Below, piece after piece: positions 27,937 to 37,942 of a DNA stretch of 64,000 nt. Source of the DNA: Aurantiochytrium sp. KH105 (lineage: Eukaryota; Sar; Bigyra; Thraustochytrida; Thraustochytriidae); assembly GCA_003116975.1 (NCBI GenBank), contig BGKB01000042.1, positions 375,581-439,580 of the forward strand, written 5' to 3'. Both the position numbers and the translations under genes were made by a program. The first letter of the stretch is position 1. Every line of letters starts with the position of its first letter. Below the pieces are notes generated by a model. The model did no database searches, was not told where the DNA came from, and saw only the letters and a program-made list of their open reading frames with translations.

Positions 27937-29082
27937 TCAAGCAGCATTTGAAATTTCCATTGCTGACGAAGATGCAGATGATGACGACCCTGCAGCAGCA
28001 GCAGCAACACCATCCTGCATTTGGCGTCGGGAAATGAAAAAGGCTCCAACGAGAGCTCCGAGCTGGAGCGTCTCCGAGGTGCCCGATGCCAGATTGTACT
28101 CAATTTCTGCCATGTGCTTCAAAAGTTGTACTCGTGTCGACGGCGCAAACTTTACAGCTTTGAGGTCCTCGTGAAGCGCCTGCAAAATGTCCACAAGGGC
28201 GAGCCCCTTTGTGACCTGCAGATTTCTCATGGTCTGAAAGGCCTCCGACACGGACTCGCTAAACAGGGCGCTTCGACACGCAAGAATATCAGCCGCCGTG
28301 GGCTTGCCTGTGCACCGGTACACGGCTGCCTCGTCAACCTTGCGGTTGTTGGCGAGAGAGCTGGACTGCAGAATATTCAAGACCTTGCGCATGTCACCCT
28401 CGCCTAGCTTGAGCACAGCATCGAGGCCTGCCTCCGAGACCTCGAGCTCTTCCTTTTCGATGATCTCCTTGACGCGTCCAACAACAAGCTGCGTTTTCAG
28501 CGGCGCAAAGCGAAAGCGAGTGCAACGCGATTGCAAAGCGGGGATGATCTTGCTCGCATAGTTACAAATGATGCAGAAGCGCGCGTTGCTTGCGTATTTC
28601 TCAATGACGCGGCGCAATGCCATTTGCGCGTCCTTGGTCATGTTGTCTGCCTCATCGAGAATGACCAACTTGATGCCGGTTGAAAAGAGCTTGCGCGTTC
28701 CTGCAAAGTTGGAGATCTCGTTCCGCACAGTATCAATGCCGCGAGCATCAGACGCGTTCATTTCCAGAACCATGGACCGCATGCTCGATCCGTACATTTC
28801 GCGCGCCACGGCCAAAATCGTCGAAGTCTTTCCTGTGCCGGGTGGGCCGTAGAACAAAAGGTGTGGCAGCCGGTTGGCGTCCACGAGTTTACGGATTGTC
28901 GCCACGATCTCGTCGTGCGCGACCAGGTCCTCCAATTTTTGCGGCCTGTACTTTTCGATCCATGGCAATGCCTCCGTTTCTTCCTGCAGCTTATCCGCCA
29001 TGCTCCGGCCCTTTCCCATCGTCACCGCCGCCGAAGAAGAAGAAGACGACGACGACGAAGAAGAAGAAGAAGACGAAGCCAT
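27937..29082 (-). CDS. RFC5: Replication factor C subunit 5 (clamp loader; yeast Rfc3 equivalent)
   Basis: The protein has 381 residues. The AAA+ clamp loader RFC opens PCNA and loads it at primer-template junctions in the nucleus. Visible motifs: WIEKYRPQKLEDLVAHDEI (RFC box II region, about 41-59), Walker A GPPGTGKT (79-86), Walker B LVILDEAD (139-146), sensor 1 ICNY (about 172-175), and the SRC arginine-finger motif in LQSRCTRFRF (183-192). The order and wording match human RFC5 more than RFC2 or RFC4 (SKIIPALQSRCTRFRF; GDMRKVLNILQSS; C-terminal MAEIEYNLASGTSE). An N-terminal poly-Ser run (residues 3-17) is unusual; Met22 (29019) or Met28 (29001) could be the real start. Assignment is very secure. 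Confidence 0.97.
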   Translation of the reverse strand: MASSSSSSSSSSSSSSSAAVTMGKGRSMADKLQEETEALPWIEKYRPQKLEDLVAHDEIVATIRKLVDANRLPHLLFYGPPGTGKTSTILAVAREMYGSSMRSMVLEMNASDARGIDTVRNEISNFAGTRKLFSTGIKLVILDEADNMTKDAQMALRRVIEKYASNARFCIICNYASKIIPALQSRCTRFRFAPLKTQLVVGRVKEIIEKEELEVSEAGLDAVLKLGEGDMRKVLNILQSSSLANNRKVDEAAVYRCTGKPTAADILACRSALFSESVSEAFQTMRNLQVTKGLALVDILQALHEDLKAVKFAPSTRVQLLKHMAEIEYNLASGTSETLQLGALVGAFFISRRQMQDGVAAAAAGSSSSASSSAMEISNAA

Positions 29083-29763
29083 GGCAGATCTATCGAAGCT
29101 ACTCTTTCCCGTTCGCTCGTTCGTTCACGCAAGAGAATCGCTCGCTGTCTGCCTCGACTGCCTGCTTGCCTGCCTGCCTCTACCGACGCGGCGCCGCTCA
29201 CGATCGCGTGACCCGCGCACGTTTTCTCGTTTGCTGGACAGACAAGTGCTCTCTCTCCCAAGCGGCCAGGCGGTCGTTAAGTTGTTGTTGTAGGCCTAAT
29301 AGGCCAAACCCCCAAAATATTTTTTTTATTTTTTTTATCCGGCCACGGGCAATGAATGGGCGGGCTATTGCATGGCAAGAAGTTTCAAGTTCAACTTGGG
29401 CCTACTGCTAGGCCCCGGCAAAGTGTCACGCTCCGGCAAAAGTGTCAGGCTCACGCAAGAAGGTCGCAAAAACAGGAACGTAATTTCTACTTGATTTCTC
29501 CCTTCTTTTGAGACAAAGTCTTGGTCCAGGCAAGCAAAACTAAAGTTTTCAGGTCCATGCAAGCAACACTAACGTTTGCAGCTCCTTAGACGGTGCAGCG
29601 CAGCGACCTTTCTCAAAATGGTGTTGGGCGCATACCCTTCAGGAGGGTTATTTCTGAGAATTATAAAATTAATGCTGCTCGCCTGTTTCGACACCGCAAA
29701 AACCAAAGATTGAACTTTTCTTTCCATGCCGCTGACAAGAGGAAAAGAAAATATCGAGACAGT
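29083..29763. other. Intergenic region between RFC5 and the CBS gene
   Basis: This 681-bp stretch holds the RFC5 upstream region, a T/A-rich segment at 29318-29338, and the CBS gene 3' region. No gene was recognised. Confidence 0.5.
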
Positions 29764-30726
29764 TTATTCCTCGCCAGAGGTACAGAACTTGAACAGAATT
29801 CCACAGACATCCGTGAAGGAGATGACGCGCTGCGGCACCTGGTTTTCGTCCACGACGTAAAGATGATGCACATTGGTCGCGAGAAGCTTGGAAATAACCG
29901 CGTGAAGTTTGTCATTCTCGCCAACCCCAAAGTACGGGAAAACCTCCATGTCGGAACGTTCACGCGCTTCTACAATGTACTTCCAGCAAGAAGAGATGAG
30001 GAGTGAAAAACGTTTCTCCTGAAAGACGAACTGGATATCGCTCATACTGATGGACCCCGAGAGGACGTCTGTTGACGGGTCCACAACGGCAACAACAGAG
30101 TGGCGCGTTTGGTGCATGAGATGCATGGCCTCCAAAACGCTCTGCGACTTGTTTACGCTGCGAACGGGGCTATGGCCCATTTCGAGTTCAGACACGGTCG
30201 CACTCAAGACATCATCATGGCGGCCCTGCACGTTCATCATAATGTACTGAATCACGGCCGAGGGGGAGAGTACAGCGATGACGTTGCCGTTTTCGTCGTC
30301 TTGCACGAGCGCGCGACGCAATCCCTTGTCATAAAAGAGCTTGAGGGCTTCAACGAGAGTGGCGTTCTCGCTGATGAAGACCATTGGGTTGCGGGTGCTC
30401 AGATCGATGGCCTCTGCCACAGGAACCTTGCCTAGCTCGTTCCAGACGTGTGTCGTGTTCGGGACGCTTCCGATCTTTTCCCAGTCCATCTGCAACAGGT
30501 ACGCCACGGCGTCGGAGAAGTCGACGAGGCCAATGCATTCGTCCTCATCATCAAAGACGGGGAGCGAGCTCACCCCGCTGTCCGCGAGCCGCGTGCACAC
30601 GTCGAGGACCTTTTCTTGCTCCGTTGCGCGCACGAGCGGGCGCCCCTCGTCCTCGTCGAGCTGCGGCTTGACCACGTCCTGCACCGTGGAGCTTTCCAAG
30701 ATCGCCCTGACCACCTGGGACTCCAT
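29764..30726 (-). CDS. Four-CBS-domain protein, AMPK gamma (SNF4)-like
   Basis: The protein has 320 residues from the ATG at 30726 (MESQVVRAILESS). The frame is open farther upstream but only through Arg-rich leader. Two Bateman pairs are visible. CBS1 has DVCTRLADSGVSSLPVFDDE and CIGLVDFSDAVAYLL. CBS2 has ALKLFYDKGLRRALVQDDE and VIAVLSPSAVIQYI. CBS3 has AMHLMHQTRHSVVAVVDPS and LSGSISMSDIQFVF. CBS4 has VISKLLATNVHHLYVVDENQ and PQRVISFTDVCGILFKF. In AMPK the gamma subunit senses AMP/ADP/ATP through such pairs. Length and order fit AMPK gamma, but yeast SDS23-type or plant CBS proteins share the layout and I could not verify nucleotide-binding Asp/Arg residues, so the subunit role is probable rather than proven. 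Confidence 0.8.
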   Translation of the reverse strand: MESQVVRAILESSTVQDVVKPQLDEDEGRPLVRATEQEKVLDVCTRLADSGVSSLPVFDDEDECIGLVDFSDAVAYLLQMDWEKIGSVPNTTHVWNELGKVPVAEAIDLSTRNPMVFISENATLVEALKLFYDKGLRRALVQDDENGNVIAVLSPSAVIQYIMMNVQGRHDDVLSATVSELEMGHSPVRSVNKSQSVLEAMHLMHQTRHSVVAVVDPSTDVLSGSISMSDIQFVFQEKRFSLLISSCWKYIVEARERSDMEVFPYFGVGENDKLHAVISKLLATNVHHLYVVDENQVPQRVISFTDVCGILFKFCTSGEE

Positions 30727-31380
30727 CCCGACGATCAAAGGTGTCTTCCGCCGCGGTGCAGAGGGTCCGTTCGCGGTGTACTCTCCACGTCTCCTCGCTC
30801 GCCACGCGTCCGCGCCGCGTCCCCCGCGCTCGCGCGCACGTGCTTGTTCTCCTCGCCGTTCGTATCTTGTCGCGTCTCGTCTCGCCTCGTCGCGCCGCTG
30901 CAGCCGCGACGATGCCGACGCCGGCGGACGCACGCACGCTCGGGCGGCCGCGCTACCGCTGCGAGCCGGCAGGGGGCGGGTGGCGGCGAGCGTGGAGGCG
31001 CAGACGCGGGCCCGGCGGCGCGAGTCGGAGCAGCGATTCGAGGACTGGTGTCGCCCGCGAGGCGCCCTTCCTCGCCTGCAGCAGAGCAGCAGCAGCTCCT
31101 ACTTCGCGTGGCTGCTATTCCTAGTGGAGTGGGCGGCGCTATGTATACACTGCGCACACACTTGCTTTCTTGCATGCTCGCAGCCTGCTCGCTTACTTCC
31201 ACCGCCGCGCTGGCCGGGCGCGTGCCGCTCGCCGCCAGCCGGCAGACCGTGACGATCGAGGACGAGGCCAGCGCTGGGGATGGCCGCCGAGGAGAGGAGC
31301 CGCGGTCGCGGAAGAGAGAGAAGGAGTCTCCGATGACATGTATGCGTGGCGACCGAGGCATGCTTGCTTGCTTGCTTGGC

Positions 31381-31436
<56 letters not shown>

Positions 31437-32672
31437 GAGGGTCTTTCTTGCCGAGGAAGAGAGGCCTTGAAGCATGCAGGCAGGCAGGCAGGACGCGGTC
31501 GGCTGCGGCGGGGAGGATATGGGCGCGGAGCGGAGGAGAAGCTCAAAGTCGGACGCAGCGATGTAGATCGCATCCGCTATTGGAAAAAGTAGGCCGCTCT
31601 CCAAGTTATACGTATACATGGGGGAAAGGGCCAAGAAGAGAAGAGGGTCGATCCAGAAGACGACTTGTTAGTGCTTAGTGCTGGGCCAGGGCCGGCTGGT
31701 GCTGCTGGCGAGGGCGGTCGTGGGAGCTGCCATTTCTTTGCCATTTCTTTGCCAGATTGGCTGGCTGATGAAACGGATGATCTGGCCGACTTTGAGCATT
31801 TTTCTGGTTGGCAAAGTCCCATTGCTCCTGAATCTCGGTCCCTTCACCTCGATCGTTTCCTGGCCTCGCAGAGAGAGATTTGCGTCCCCCAGGTCCGACT
31901 TCAGGCGATGATTGCGCGAATGTCTCCAGCCTGCGCAGGTACCACACCCTCTGACATGCTAGGAACTAGCCCCTTGTATCGGAGTGATGGACGGGCCGGG
32001 CCGGTCGAGTCGCTCTTCGACACCAATCAGCAGCAGCTGCAGCAAGCAGCACAGTGCATCCATCCCCGAGTCCTTGCTTTCCGTGCAGCCAGTGCAGCTA
32101 GGCCATTCATCCCCGCCTCCATGAACGGCCATACTGTTCGCTCAGACCACCGACATGGACTCCGCCCGCACATGGATGATGCACATGGACGAGGAGGAGG
32201 CCCGTGCTTGCGACTCGACTCGATCGATGGTTGGTTGGTTTTGCGCCCGTAAAGGGTACACAAAACACCGTCCGCATTTTCCTAAGGTCTCGCAGACCCT
32301 GAAGAGAGGCCGAAGTCGCGACGATCGCGAGCCCGGTCCGGTCCGGGCGCGGCTTCCGCCCTCGACTCTCGCGCGATTCATCGCCGCCGCCGCCCCCCGC
32401 CCCCCGCTCCCCCCTCCCTTGCCTCGCGCGCGGTCTCCGCGGCCGGCACGCACGCGCGTTGCGAGCGAGGTTCTTGTTCGACCTGGCGCCGCTGGGCGAG
32501 CTCGCCCGTTCAGAAGTGGACTCCGCTCTCTATCCCCCCTCGCTGAGCACAGGCACGCGCCCGCTCGAGGCTCGAGGACAGAAGCAGAAGCAGGCCGCAA
32601 ACCCACCCGGCGAGCAGGCTGCCGGTCAGCCCGCCAGACGAGCAGAGGACCCTCGCGACGAAGGAGAGCACG
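30727..32672. promoter_or_regulatory. Divergent 5' region with (TTGC)n array
   Basis: This 1.9-kb gene-free stretch separates the CBS and four-pass membrane genes. GC-rich leaders lie at both ends, and a (TTGC)n array sits in the middle. Open frames overlapping it are Arg/Ala-rich and show no domain. Confidence 0.5.
31361..31436 (+). repeat. (TTGC)n tetranucleotide array
   Basis: About 18 copies are interrupted once by GGCA near 31378. This is the third array of the same unit and strand in the window. Confidence 0.95.
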
Positions 32673-33389
32673 ATGGAGTTCCGCATGGTGTACATGCTGG
32701 TGCTGTGGACGCTTATCGGCGTGCTCACGCTGGTCTTCGTGCTGAGCTCCTACAAGACAGAAATCGTGGTGGCCAAGGACTGCGAAGAGGATGCCAAGGA
32801 GCTCGCGCAAGTGTGCCCGACCTCGCAGCGAACCATTTCCTTTTCGGTGCTCTGGCAGGTCTTCATGGTCAGCTTGCTCACCGTGGGCGGCATTCACATG
32901 CTGCGCCGACATCGCAATCAAACGATGGTCGGCTTCTTCATCGGCGTCTCTTTCGCCATGGCCAACTGGATGCTTTGTAAGTCCGTTGTCTTTGGATGGT
33001 ACGTGCTCTCGCAGGAGGGCCTCATCAGCGCCCCTCAAGTCAAAGACGCGCGAGAGCTTTCCTCAGGTTTCAGACTCTATTCCCGTCTTGCCGCTCTCTC
33101 CAGCGTCCTTCTCACCGTTGCTTACAGCGTGTTTGCTCTCTTGCTCATCAGCTTTCGGCAAACTATCACCCTCGGCAAGTCTACGCATGATGTGGAGCGC
33201 GAGGAGGAGGAACTCGATGCTCCGTCCAGAAGAACTTCCGCTTCGGGAAGCATTATTTCTCTTGTGAGCCCTTCTTCCTTTTCTACATCCCCTGCGTCGT
33301 CGCCGGCCCACATGCAAGGCTCTTCATCGCCTTCGACGGCAAAATCAAACGCGTCCGCGGCCGCTGTGGTGTCCTTGGATCAAGTCTAG
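32673..33389 (+). CDS. Four-pass membrane protein, unknown family
   Basis: The protein has 238 residues. Hydrophobic segments lie at about 5-26 (MVYMLVLWTLIGVLTLVFVL), 53-74 (FSVLWQVFMVSLLTVGGIHM), 82-108 (MVGFFIGVSFAMANWMLC) and 140-165 (ALSSVLLTVAYSVFALLLI). The first loop has two Cys (DCEEDAKELAQVC). The C-terminal third is a Ser-rich, disordered cytosolic tail after an acidic patch (EREEEEL). There is no signal peptide beyond the first helix. I do not recognise a family; the four-helix layout fits TMEM-type tetraspan proteins generally. It is convergent with the EF-hand gene. Confidence 0.8.
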   Translation: MEFRMVYMLVLWTLIGVLTLVFVLSSYKTEIVVAKDCEEDAKELAQVCPTSQRTISFSVLWQVFMVSLLTVGGIHMLRRHRNQTMVGFFIGVSFAMANWMLCKSVVFGWYVLSQEGLISAPQVKDARELSSGFRLYSRLAALSSVLLTVAYSVFALLLISFRQTITLGKSTHDVEREEEELDAPSRRTSASGSIISLVSPSSFSTSPASSPAHMQGSSSPSTAKSNASAAAVVSLDQV

Positions 33390-33764
33390 CAAGTTGGCCT
33401 TCACTCTTTGGATGAGCTCCCGAGACGCACGGACGAACAGCAAATCACGTCATGAAAGTTATCCAAGTCTTCAAATTCCTCTCGATGCGATTCGCGACAA
33501 CAATCTGCATCTCTTCCAAAAACCAGACAACGCATGATCGCTGCAAAACCTTGGGTTGCTGGTATAGCGAGTGTGTGACAATGTGTCAAAATATATGGGA
33601 GAAAAAAAAATCACACAACAAGCAAGCCAACCTGTCGCCATCGGCAACCCGCCAAATGTCATCATGCCTTGCGCGAACAGTTATTTTTAATGACCAAAAG
33701 AGGCACACAAGCTCTGCCAAAAGATAATCGTGTAAACGTATATTTCATTTCCATGTTTTGCGCG
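33390..33764. other. Convergent 3' intergenic region
   Basis: This 375-bp AT-richer stretch includes an A-run at 33602-33610. It probably contains both 3' untranslated regions. No gene is supported. Confidence 0.5.
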
Positions 33765-35729
33765 TTAGCGCATAAGGTTTTGACGGAGAACATTCAGTAG
33801 CTCAGGATGCTGCTGAGAAAGCGTGAGAAGGTCCTTGCCCGAAATTGTGTTGCTCGTACGCGCCAGCTCTTCAATAAGGTTCTTGCTCTGCTCGAACTCT
33901 GCGCGCAGCTTGGACTTTGATCGCTCAAGCACGCTGAGCATATTCTCGTTAAGGGTTGCCGCAGACACGGAAGATCCCGAAGCAGGCGTGCTTTGCCCTT
34001 CAATCAGATCAAGGTAAAAGTCAAGGCACGCCGTTTCGCTTGCCGCATCAGACACCGCCGTCTTCGAGGATTTGTTCTTTGTGGCAATGAGCAGACTGAC
34101 ACCGCGCAGAATCTCTTCGAGCGAGACCGATCCGGAACGGTCCGTGTCAAAGGCATCGAAGAGCCGATCGAGGAGCTTTTGCTGATCGAGTCGGTGAAGC
34201 CCAAAGTGCTTGCCCATGACGCCACGAAAAGCTTTGCGCGTCAATACGTGCGCTCTTGACCCTTGCTTGGACCGCTTGTGCAAGCTCGAGTACTCTTTGT
34301 AGAGAAGTTTTAGATTGTCGAGCGAAAAACTAACGTCTCGGGCCTGCTGCGAGCTCTGCAGCTCCTCCATGACGCCCAGCGCCGTTGTCGGCAAAGGCAG
34401 AGCACGCAGTAAGCTCTTGTATAGTTGTGGGTTTGACTTGAGATTTGCCTTGAACTCTTCGAGCGAGACGTGGCCGCTTTGGTCCGTGTCCAAGAAGCCA
34501 AAGAAGTCCTGGGCGTAATCAATGCTCGCCTTGAGATCACTCTGATTTTTGGCCACAACGTGCGTCAGCTCTTGCAAGTTGATGTTTCCGTCCGAGCTCA
34601 GATCGATGCAATTGAGCAAAAGCGACATTTTGTCCTCCACCCCGGAATTGAGCGTCTTAACGAGACCCATAATCAGCTCGCGAAAATCCACCGTCCCGTT
34701 GCTGTCCGTGTCAAACAGCGCAAAAAGACGCAGCAAGAGGGCCTGATGCCCCTCCAGCTGTGGGTATTCGCGTGTCAAAAACGCGCAAAAGCGTTCCACG
34801 GTCAGCGCGCTGGCGTTCGCCTCATCGTAAAATCTAGCCCGTAATTTCTGCAAGTCCTCACCCGAAAATTGTGTGAGGCTCTGCAGCTCATCGAGCGTTG
34901 CATCCCTGGCGACGGATTCAAGATACTGCGTGCGCCGGTTCGCTTTTGGCGCTCGCCTTTTAAGAGCCGCCATACTTTCTCCATTAGGTGCCCGCTGACC
35001 CTGTCCTGCAGCGAGACGCCTGCCAGAAGTTGCGCCTGAACTCGCTGCAATGTTTCGCGTGCGTAGCGAGGCTGGTCGAGCGTGCTCGGGCTTGCAAGCT
35101 AGCGGAGGGTAAATTCCTCGATGTAAGCGCAGTCGTCGCTCTTGTGCATGCTCTAGCTTGGCCTCCCACGCATCCGATCGCTCTTGCCATCGCGCAAATG
35201 GGTGTTCGTTTAGTGTTTTCCGAAGCCGTCTGCCTTTGACTTGCGCCTCAAAGTCGCTCAGGATTTCCCTCCAGCTCTCCGTGTCCTCGTCGAAACTTGG
35301 AAGAGACACCGCCTGCAACGGCACGCCGCCAGCCAATTGTTGTCCCGGCGGGTTCACGCTTGAGAATTTTCGTGGGCGGTTCGCCACAGGGCTCGCCCCG
35401 GGAACGATCGGTACAATCGAGGGTCTTCGTGTGGTCGCGAGACGTTGAAGTAGACTCCTCTCCACAAAGCCATCTTCCTCAGGATCAAGGCGACAGAAGA
35501 TGTCCTCGAGAACCTCGATGTTTGTTTCAAGGTCCAACAGCGCTGCAGCCTTGAAGAAGCCGGGCTTGCTGATGATTCCCGTGCGTTTCACATCCATCTC
35601 TTCGAGAATACTATTGACTACGTTGGCCATTTCCTCCGGTTTTGACCAGAGGAGCATTTGTCGCGAGGAGACCACTGCAGTACGAATGACCATGTGAATA
35701 TCATCGTTGCTCGAGTATCCCGCGCCCAT
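33765..35729 (-). CDS. EF-hand calcium-binding protein with N-myristoylation motif
   Basis: The protein has 654 residues. The N-terminus MGAGYSSN fits an N-myristoylation signal (Gly2, Ser6), suggesting membrane attachment. Four canonical EF loops are readable: DTDSNGTVDFRE (about 340), DLSSDGNINLQE (about 375), DTDQSGHVSLEE (about 413) and DTDRSGSVSLEE (about 527). All keep Asp1, Gly6 and Glu12. Two degenerate EF-like helices occur near the N-terminus (LDPEEDGFVERSLLQRL). A basic disordered linker separates them from the EF cluster. The triplet of EF hands preceding a longer spacer recalls calcineurin-B- or calcium-sensor-type proteins, but there is no kinase or other enzyme domain. It is probably a calcium-responsive membrane adaptor, by inference. 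Confidence 0.88.
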   Translation of the reverse strand: MGAGYSSNDDIHMVIRTAVVSSRQMLLWSKPEEMANVVNSILEEMDVKRTGIISKPGFFKAAALLDLETNIEVLEDIFCRLDPEEDGFVERSLLQRLATTRRPSIVPIVPGASPVANRPRKFSSVNPPGQQLAGGVPLQAVSLPSFDEDTESWREILSDFEAQVKGRRLRKTLNEHPFARWQERSDAWEAKLEHAQERRLRLHRGIYPPLACKPEHARPASLRTRNIAASSGATSGRRLAAGQGQRAPNGESMAALKRRAPKANRRTQYLESVARDATLDELQSLTQFSGEDLQKLRARFYDEANASALTVERFCAFLTREYPQLEGHQALLLRLFALFDTDSNGTVDFRELIMGLVKTLNSGVEDKMSLLLNCIDLSSDGNINLQELTHVVAKNQSDLKASIDYAQDFFGFLDTDQSGHVSLEEFKANLKSNPQLYKSLLRALPLPTTALGVMEELQSSQQARDVSFSLDNLKLLYKEYSSLHKRSKQGSRAHVLTRKAFRGVMGKHFGLHRLDQQKLLDRLFDAFDTDRSGSVSLEEILRGVSLLIATKNKSSKTAVSDAASETACLDFYLDLIEGQSTPASGSSVSAATLNENMLSVLERSKSKLRAEFEQSKNLIEELARTSNTISGKDLLTLSQQHPELLNVLRQNLMR

Positions 35730-36911
35730 CGGGCCTCTTTAGCTGCAAAAAGTTCTCGTATTCTTTTTCGTTTTGGCAAGTGCCGTCCACGCACGTATCT
35801 GAAATCCGGATGGTCGCCCCGATCTCTTGCTCGCCTCGTCTCGCGCACGGGGTCGCCGCCCTTGCTCACGCCGCCGCACCTCTGGGTCTGCACGTCTTCT
35901 TCGCAAGGAGTCCACTTGCTGCCCAGGGTCGCGCGCTGGGGGCTTTCTCTTACGCGTTCTCGGCGAGGATGGGAACGATGTGCACGTCCCGCGCCGATTT
36001 GCTGCTGGGTGGAGTAGACCAATCGGAGCTTCTTTGAGCCAGGACTTCAAGAGACAATCGCGACGACTTCGACCGCATCTCCTCTCGCGCGCAAACCTGA
36101 GGGCGCCGCAAGACCTGGCGGGGCGCAAGGCTACCTTCACGTCTCTTTCTCTGTACAAATTTGTGTACTTGTTGTCTTACAGTTAGTTCTCTCAACCACC
36201 ATCGTGCAGGCCGAAGACAGCCTCGGAAGAGGGCCATTCCGCGCGCGCACGCGCCTCGAACGACGCTCTACGCGGATCCGCGACTCCGTGAAGATTGCAT
36301 TCAACGAAACGTCAAGCATTTGGCCAAGTCTTTGCCTGACCTGCTGCCCGTCACGAAGTGAGTGACGAGCTGCATGAAGCAGGCAGAAGTAGTGCCTAAA
36401 ATCAGATCATAAAGACCTATTTTTCCCCTCTCGAGTAGTATACTAGAGACCTGCCTCTCGCCGCAAGTGCGGAGGGCGTCAACGTGATTGAGAGAAAGAG
36501 AAAAAAGAGAGACCGGGCTGAGGGTTGCCATCAAGACCGCCTCGCTCCTTTCGTTCGGGGCCCTCGCCGTCGACTGCCATGCACGGGGGCGTCTAGGGAG
36601 AGAATCCTGATTCCCTTTATTCTGGGGACGCAAACAACAACGCAAACAACAACGCAACCACCCCAAATAAAATGGAAAGCATGGTGTGTACTTTCGTCGT
36701 AAAACGGGTGTGTACTTCTCTTTCTCGCTAACGTGTTCGACACGCCACGATGCATCGATCGAGCAAGAGAGGAGACAAACAGTCGCCTGAAAGACAGACA
36801 GACAGAGAAACAATCAGGTTATCAGACGGAAAGACAGACAGACCTTCTCGTCGTGGGTAAACTCTGCCCGGAGGCCAGGTCTGCGCAGCTCGTCGCAGGG
36901 CGTGCGAGACC
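35730..36911. promoter_or_regulatory. Divergent 5' region, no supported gene
   Basis: This 1.2-kb stretch lies between the EF-hand gene and the acidic orphan. It contains (CAAACAACAACG)-like repeats at about 36629-36656 and GACAGACAGA-type runs near 36796-36842. No frame shows a domain. Confidence 0.5.
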
Positions 36912-37649
36912 ATGCGCCTCTCCGGGCGCGCGTCCGTGTCTGAGAAACCGAACCTTGGCAGAGCATCAGTGCGCCACCGAGGCAGCACCATCGTGCAGGG
37001 AAACATGCGAGCGTCCAGAAGCGCTGCCGCGTCAGGCGCGCGTGCGTCAATTGCGCATGTTACGCCAGCAGGCAAAGACGGCGGCATGGCGCAGCAAAGT
37101 GAAGGAGCAGGGAACTCGGACTGGCAAACAAAAATGCAAATACGAATGCAAACGCAGCTGCAATATCAGCTCATGAGCGCAGGCGGGAACTGGGCTGGAA
37201 TGTCGCCCCATTCGCTGGATACTGTAGAGATCGACACGCTCGAAGACTGCGATCGTATCAACTTTCTAGAAAGCTCTTTCCGCAATTATATTGAGGCTCG
37301 CGACGAAGAACTCAAAGAAGAACTCCAAAACCCCACGGAGACATTGTCAACGAAGCTGCGACATGGTGACAAGATGTTTGACGAGTTTTTGAAGGATAAC
37401 AGTCTGCGCTGCTCAAGCCTTCAGTCGATCGCCAGTCTTGTGGAACTCATGAAAGAAAATAAACAACGCCGTCTCGAGGCCGAGGTGGACGAGGAGGCCA
37501 ACATTCTACAAAATGCTGATGCCTTTCACAACGCGATCGAGGCAGATCTCGACGCCGACGCAAACGAGGAAGTCGACGAAGACGACGTTGACGAGGAAGG
37601 AGAGCTTGGCAAGGAGCTTGGTGCAGGGAGGGATTCATACGATTTGTGA
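36912..37649 (+). CDS. Acidic hypothetical protein
   Basis: The protein has 245 residues from the ATG at 36912; Met32 and Met59 are alternative starts. The first 60 residues are Arg/Ser/Ala-rich and disordered. Residues about 95-190 are predicted helical by composition (LEDCDRINFLESSFRNYIEA; SLQSIASLVELMKENKQRRL). The last 45 residues are strongly acidic (EEVDEDDVDEEGEL). No family was recognised. Support is the continuous open frame in the alternating gene layout, non-repetitive amino-acid content and a 293-bp convergent gap to the channel gene. It could be a chaperone- or chromatin-like acidic protein, but nothing specific shows that. Confidence 0.6.
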   Translation: MRLSGRASVSEKPNLGRASVRHRGSTIVQGNMRASRSAAASGARASIAHVTPAGKDGGMAQQSEGAGNSDWQTKMQIRMQTQLQYQLMSAGGNWAGMSPHSLDTVEIDTLEDCDRINFLESSFRNYIEARDEELKEELQNPTETLSTKLRHGDKMFDEFLKDNSLRCSSLQSIASLVELMKENKQRRLEAEVDEEANILQNADAFHNAIEADLDADANEEVDEDDVDEEGELGKELGAGRDSYDL

Positions 37650-37942
37650 GTAACAAGCTTGTACGAGAGACAATACGAAACAAGAGATGCCCACTGCGTA
37701 AACGTGCGTATAGTCGAATCACATAGTTTTTAGATGGAAATTATTTACATGATCACTTCCCAAAACTCACGTGCTACCTTTGCTAGGCAAGAGTTCGTTC
37801 CCCCTTCGCCAGGCGGGAAAAATAAGCATTCACTCTGCGACACCAAACTACGGTCTCTACGCTTGGCAGGCAGCCAGGCAGAAGAAGAAAAGAACGAGAT
37901 TTGTCTTTGGCTCTCAATGTTCGCTCGGTAAAGAGACAACAT

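Noticed and set aside
27937..29082. RFC2 or RFC4 identity for the clamp-loader gene
   Set aside because: The wording around the SRC motif and the C-terminal collar matches RFC5 (yeast Rfc3) better.
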